30,728 bases of DNA from Lachnospiraceae bacterium. GTDB lineage: Bacteria > Bacillota > Clostridia > Lachnospirales > Lachnospiraceae. How positions within the stretch are numbered: the first letter of the stretch is position 1; each line of letters starts with the position of its first letter. Positions 30,129 to 30,728 of this stretch are shown here, in pieces. Under the pieces are notes generated by a model. That model saw only the letters and a list, made by a program, of their open reading frames with translations. It did not search any database and had not been told where the DNA came from. The stretch lies in contig CAAFXE010000363.1 of the NCBI GenBank assembly GCA_900766915.1, forward strand, positions 1 through 30,728, read 5' to 3'. The position numbers and the translations under genes are program-made.

Positions 30129-30728
30129 CTATACTTCAATAATGTCCCTAAAATACTTCTCCCACGAGTCTCTTATCATCTGTTTCTCTTCATTTTCCCA
30201 GATCCTTATCGTACCTGGGTCAATTTGAAGTTGTCTTGCAAACTGTTTCTTATTTAATCCATGGTTCTCACGATATTCTTTGATAAGCTTGCCCTGCCCA
30301 TAATATAGAAAACGATTATAATCATCCAGTAAGTCATCCACCGGAATCTGGTAAAGTGCAGCCAGCTTGTCCACAATTTCCTTTGGATAATGCTTCACAG
30401 AACCAATTTCATATTCTATGTACTTTGTTCTGGGTATTTCCAAAAGTTCTGCAACTTCTTTTTGCATCCATCCCTTCTGATGACGTAGCCAACGTAACCG
30501 CTCCGGCACATTCGTTATTTCATCAAAACTATGATACTGCCTATTGAACAGCTGTGCTTCCAACAATTTTCTCGGAGCAATTAATCGGAAGCTATGGATA
30601 CATAATGGAGCATATCTTGCGATTCCGTCTTCTATCTTACACATCAGATAATTATTTTCCGAAAACCGGGCAAACACTCTCCAGCGGGAACTCTTTTCTT
30701 TAGGGGGTGTTTCTTCCCTACCCGAAAA
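30129..30728 (-). CDS. XRE-family regulator with two HTH domains, 5' end probably outside window
   Basis: DNA-binding protein with two Cro/CI-type helix-turn-helix units: VPERLRWLRHQKGWMQKEVAELLEIPRTKYIEYEIGSVKHYPKEIVDKLAALYQIP (about 55-115 counted from the GTG at 30677) and LIKEYRENHGLNKKQFARQLQIDPGTIRIWENE (about 130-165). The preceding segment IARYAPLCIHSFRLIAPRKL looks like a conserved family N-terminal region. The reading frame remains open to the window edge and still looks protein-like there (EETPPKEKSSRWRVFARFSE), so the true start is probably beyond 30728. Candidate starts inside are GTG 30677 and ATG 30644, neither with a good ribosome-binding site. It lies upstream of cbiM and might regulate nearby genes; this is untested. 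Confidence 0.8.
   Translation of the reverse strand, partial: FSGREETPPKEKSSRWRVFARFSENNYLMCKIEDGIARYAPLCIHSFRLIAPRKLLEAQLFNRQYHSFDEITNVPERLRWLRHQKGWMQKEVAELLEIPRTKYIEYEIGSVKHYPKEIVDKLAALYQIPVDDLLDDYNRFLYYGQGKLIKEYRENHGLNKKQFARQLQIDPGTIRIWENEEKQMIRDSWEKYFRDIIEV

Overview
The window looks like chromosome from a spore-forming, Gram-positive, low-to-mid GC Firmicute. Gene content fits Lachnospiraceae/Clostridia: an intact sporulation sigma factor of the SigK type, comM-dprA-topA in a row, a beta-glucoside PTS, MATE pumps, an ECF metal transporter and a double-HTH XRE regulator. Nearly everything is on the minus strand; one LysR gene (15436-16332) is the only confident plus-strand gene. No rRNA, tRNA, CRISPR array or complete insertion sequence was seen.

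Layout from low to high coordinate. 1-4265: housekeeping topA (cut by the window edge), dprA and comM. 4390-5004: sigK, whose start codon and ribosome-binding site sit in a terminator-like hairpin. 5175-10419: a beta-glucoside operon (PTS IIBCA, 6-phospho-beta-glucosidase, carboxymuconolactone decarboxylase-cupin fusion) with an RpiR regulator upstream. 10527-15304: a five-gene operon of two aldo/keto reductases, a frameshifted DUF362 protein, a flavodoxin and a MATE pump, divergent from its probable LysR regulator. 16333-17142: a gene-poor stretch with possible mobile-element debris.

17143-30128 is the most interesting part. It holds two paralogous SAM methyltransferases, a five-gene nickel/peptide-type ABC importer, a second MATE pump, a DJ-1/PfpI-like protein lacking its usual nucleophile, relics of a FecCD importer, a methyltransferase and a LysR gene, and an ECF cobalt/nickel transporter (cbiM-Q-O, with CbiM carrying a PDGLE tail). 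Five promoters in this stretch share one ungapped 18-base box of the form AATATCC-n3-GGG-n2-GC, abutting a TTGTRR -35 element that lies 16-17 bp from a -10. The five boxes precede the methyltransferase pair, the ABC importer, the MATE gene, the DJ-1 gene and cbiM. This suggests one undescribed, probably metal-responsive, regulon covering two uptake systems, an exporter and methyltransferases. Two of the promoters lie in about 146-bp near-identical direct repeats that also carry an attenuator-like hairpin in the leader.

The box resembles the C-tract/G-tract operators of CsoR/RcnR-type metal sensors, but no such gene lies in the window. That link, the metal (nickel or cobalt) and the role of the methyltransferases are inference. 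The box, its spacing and its five positions can be read directly from the sequence.
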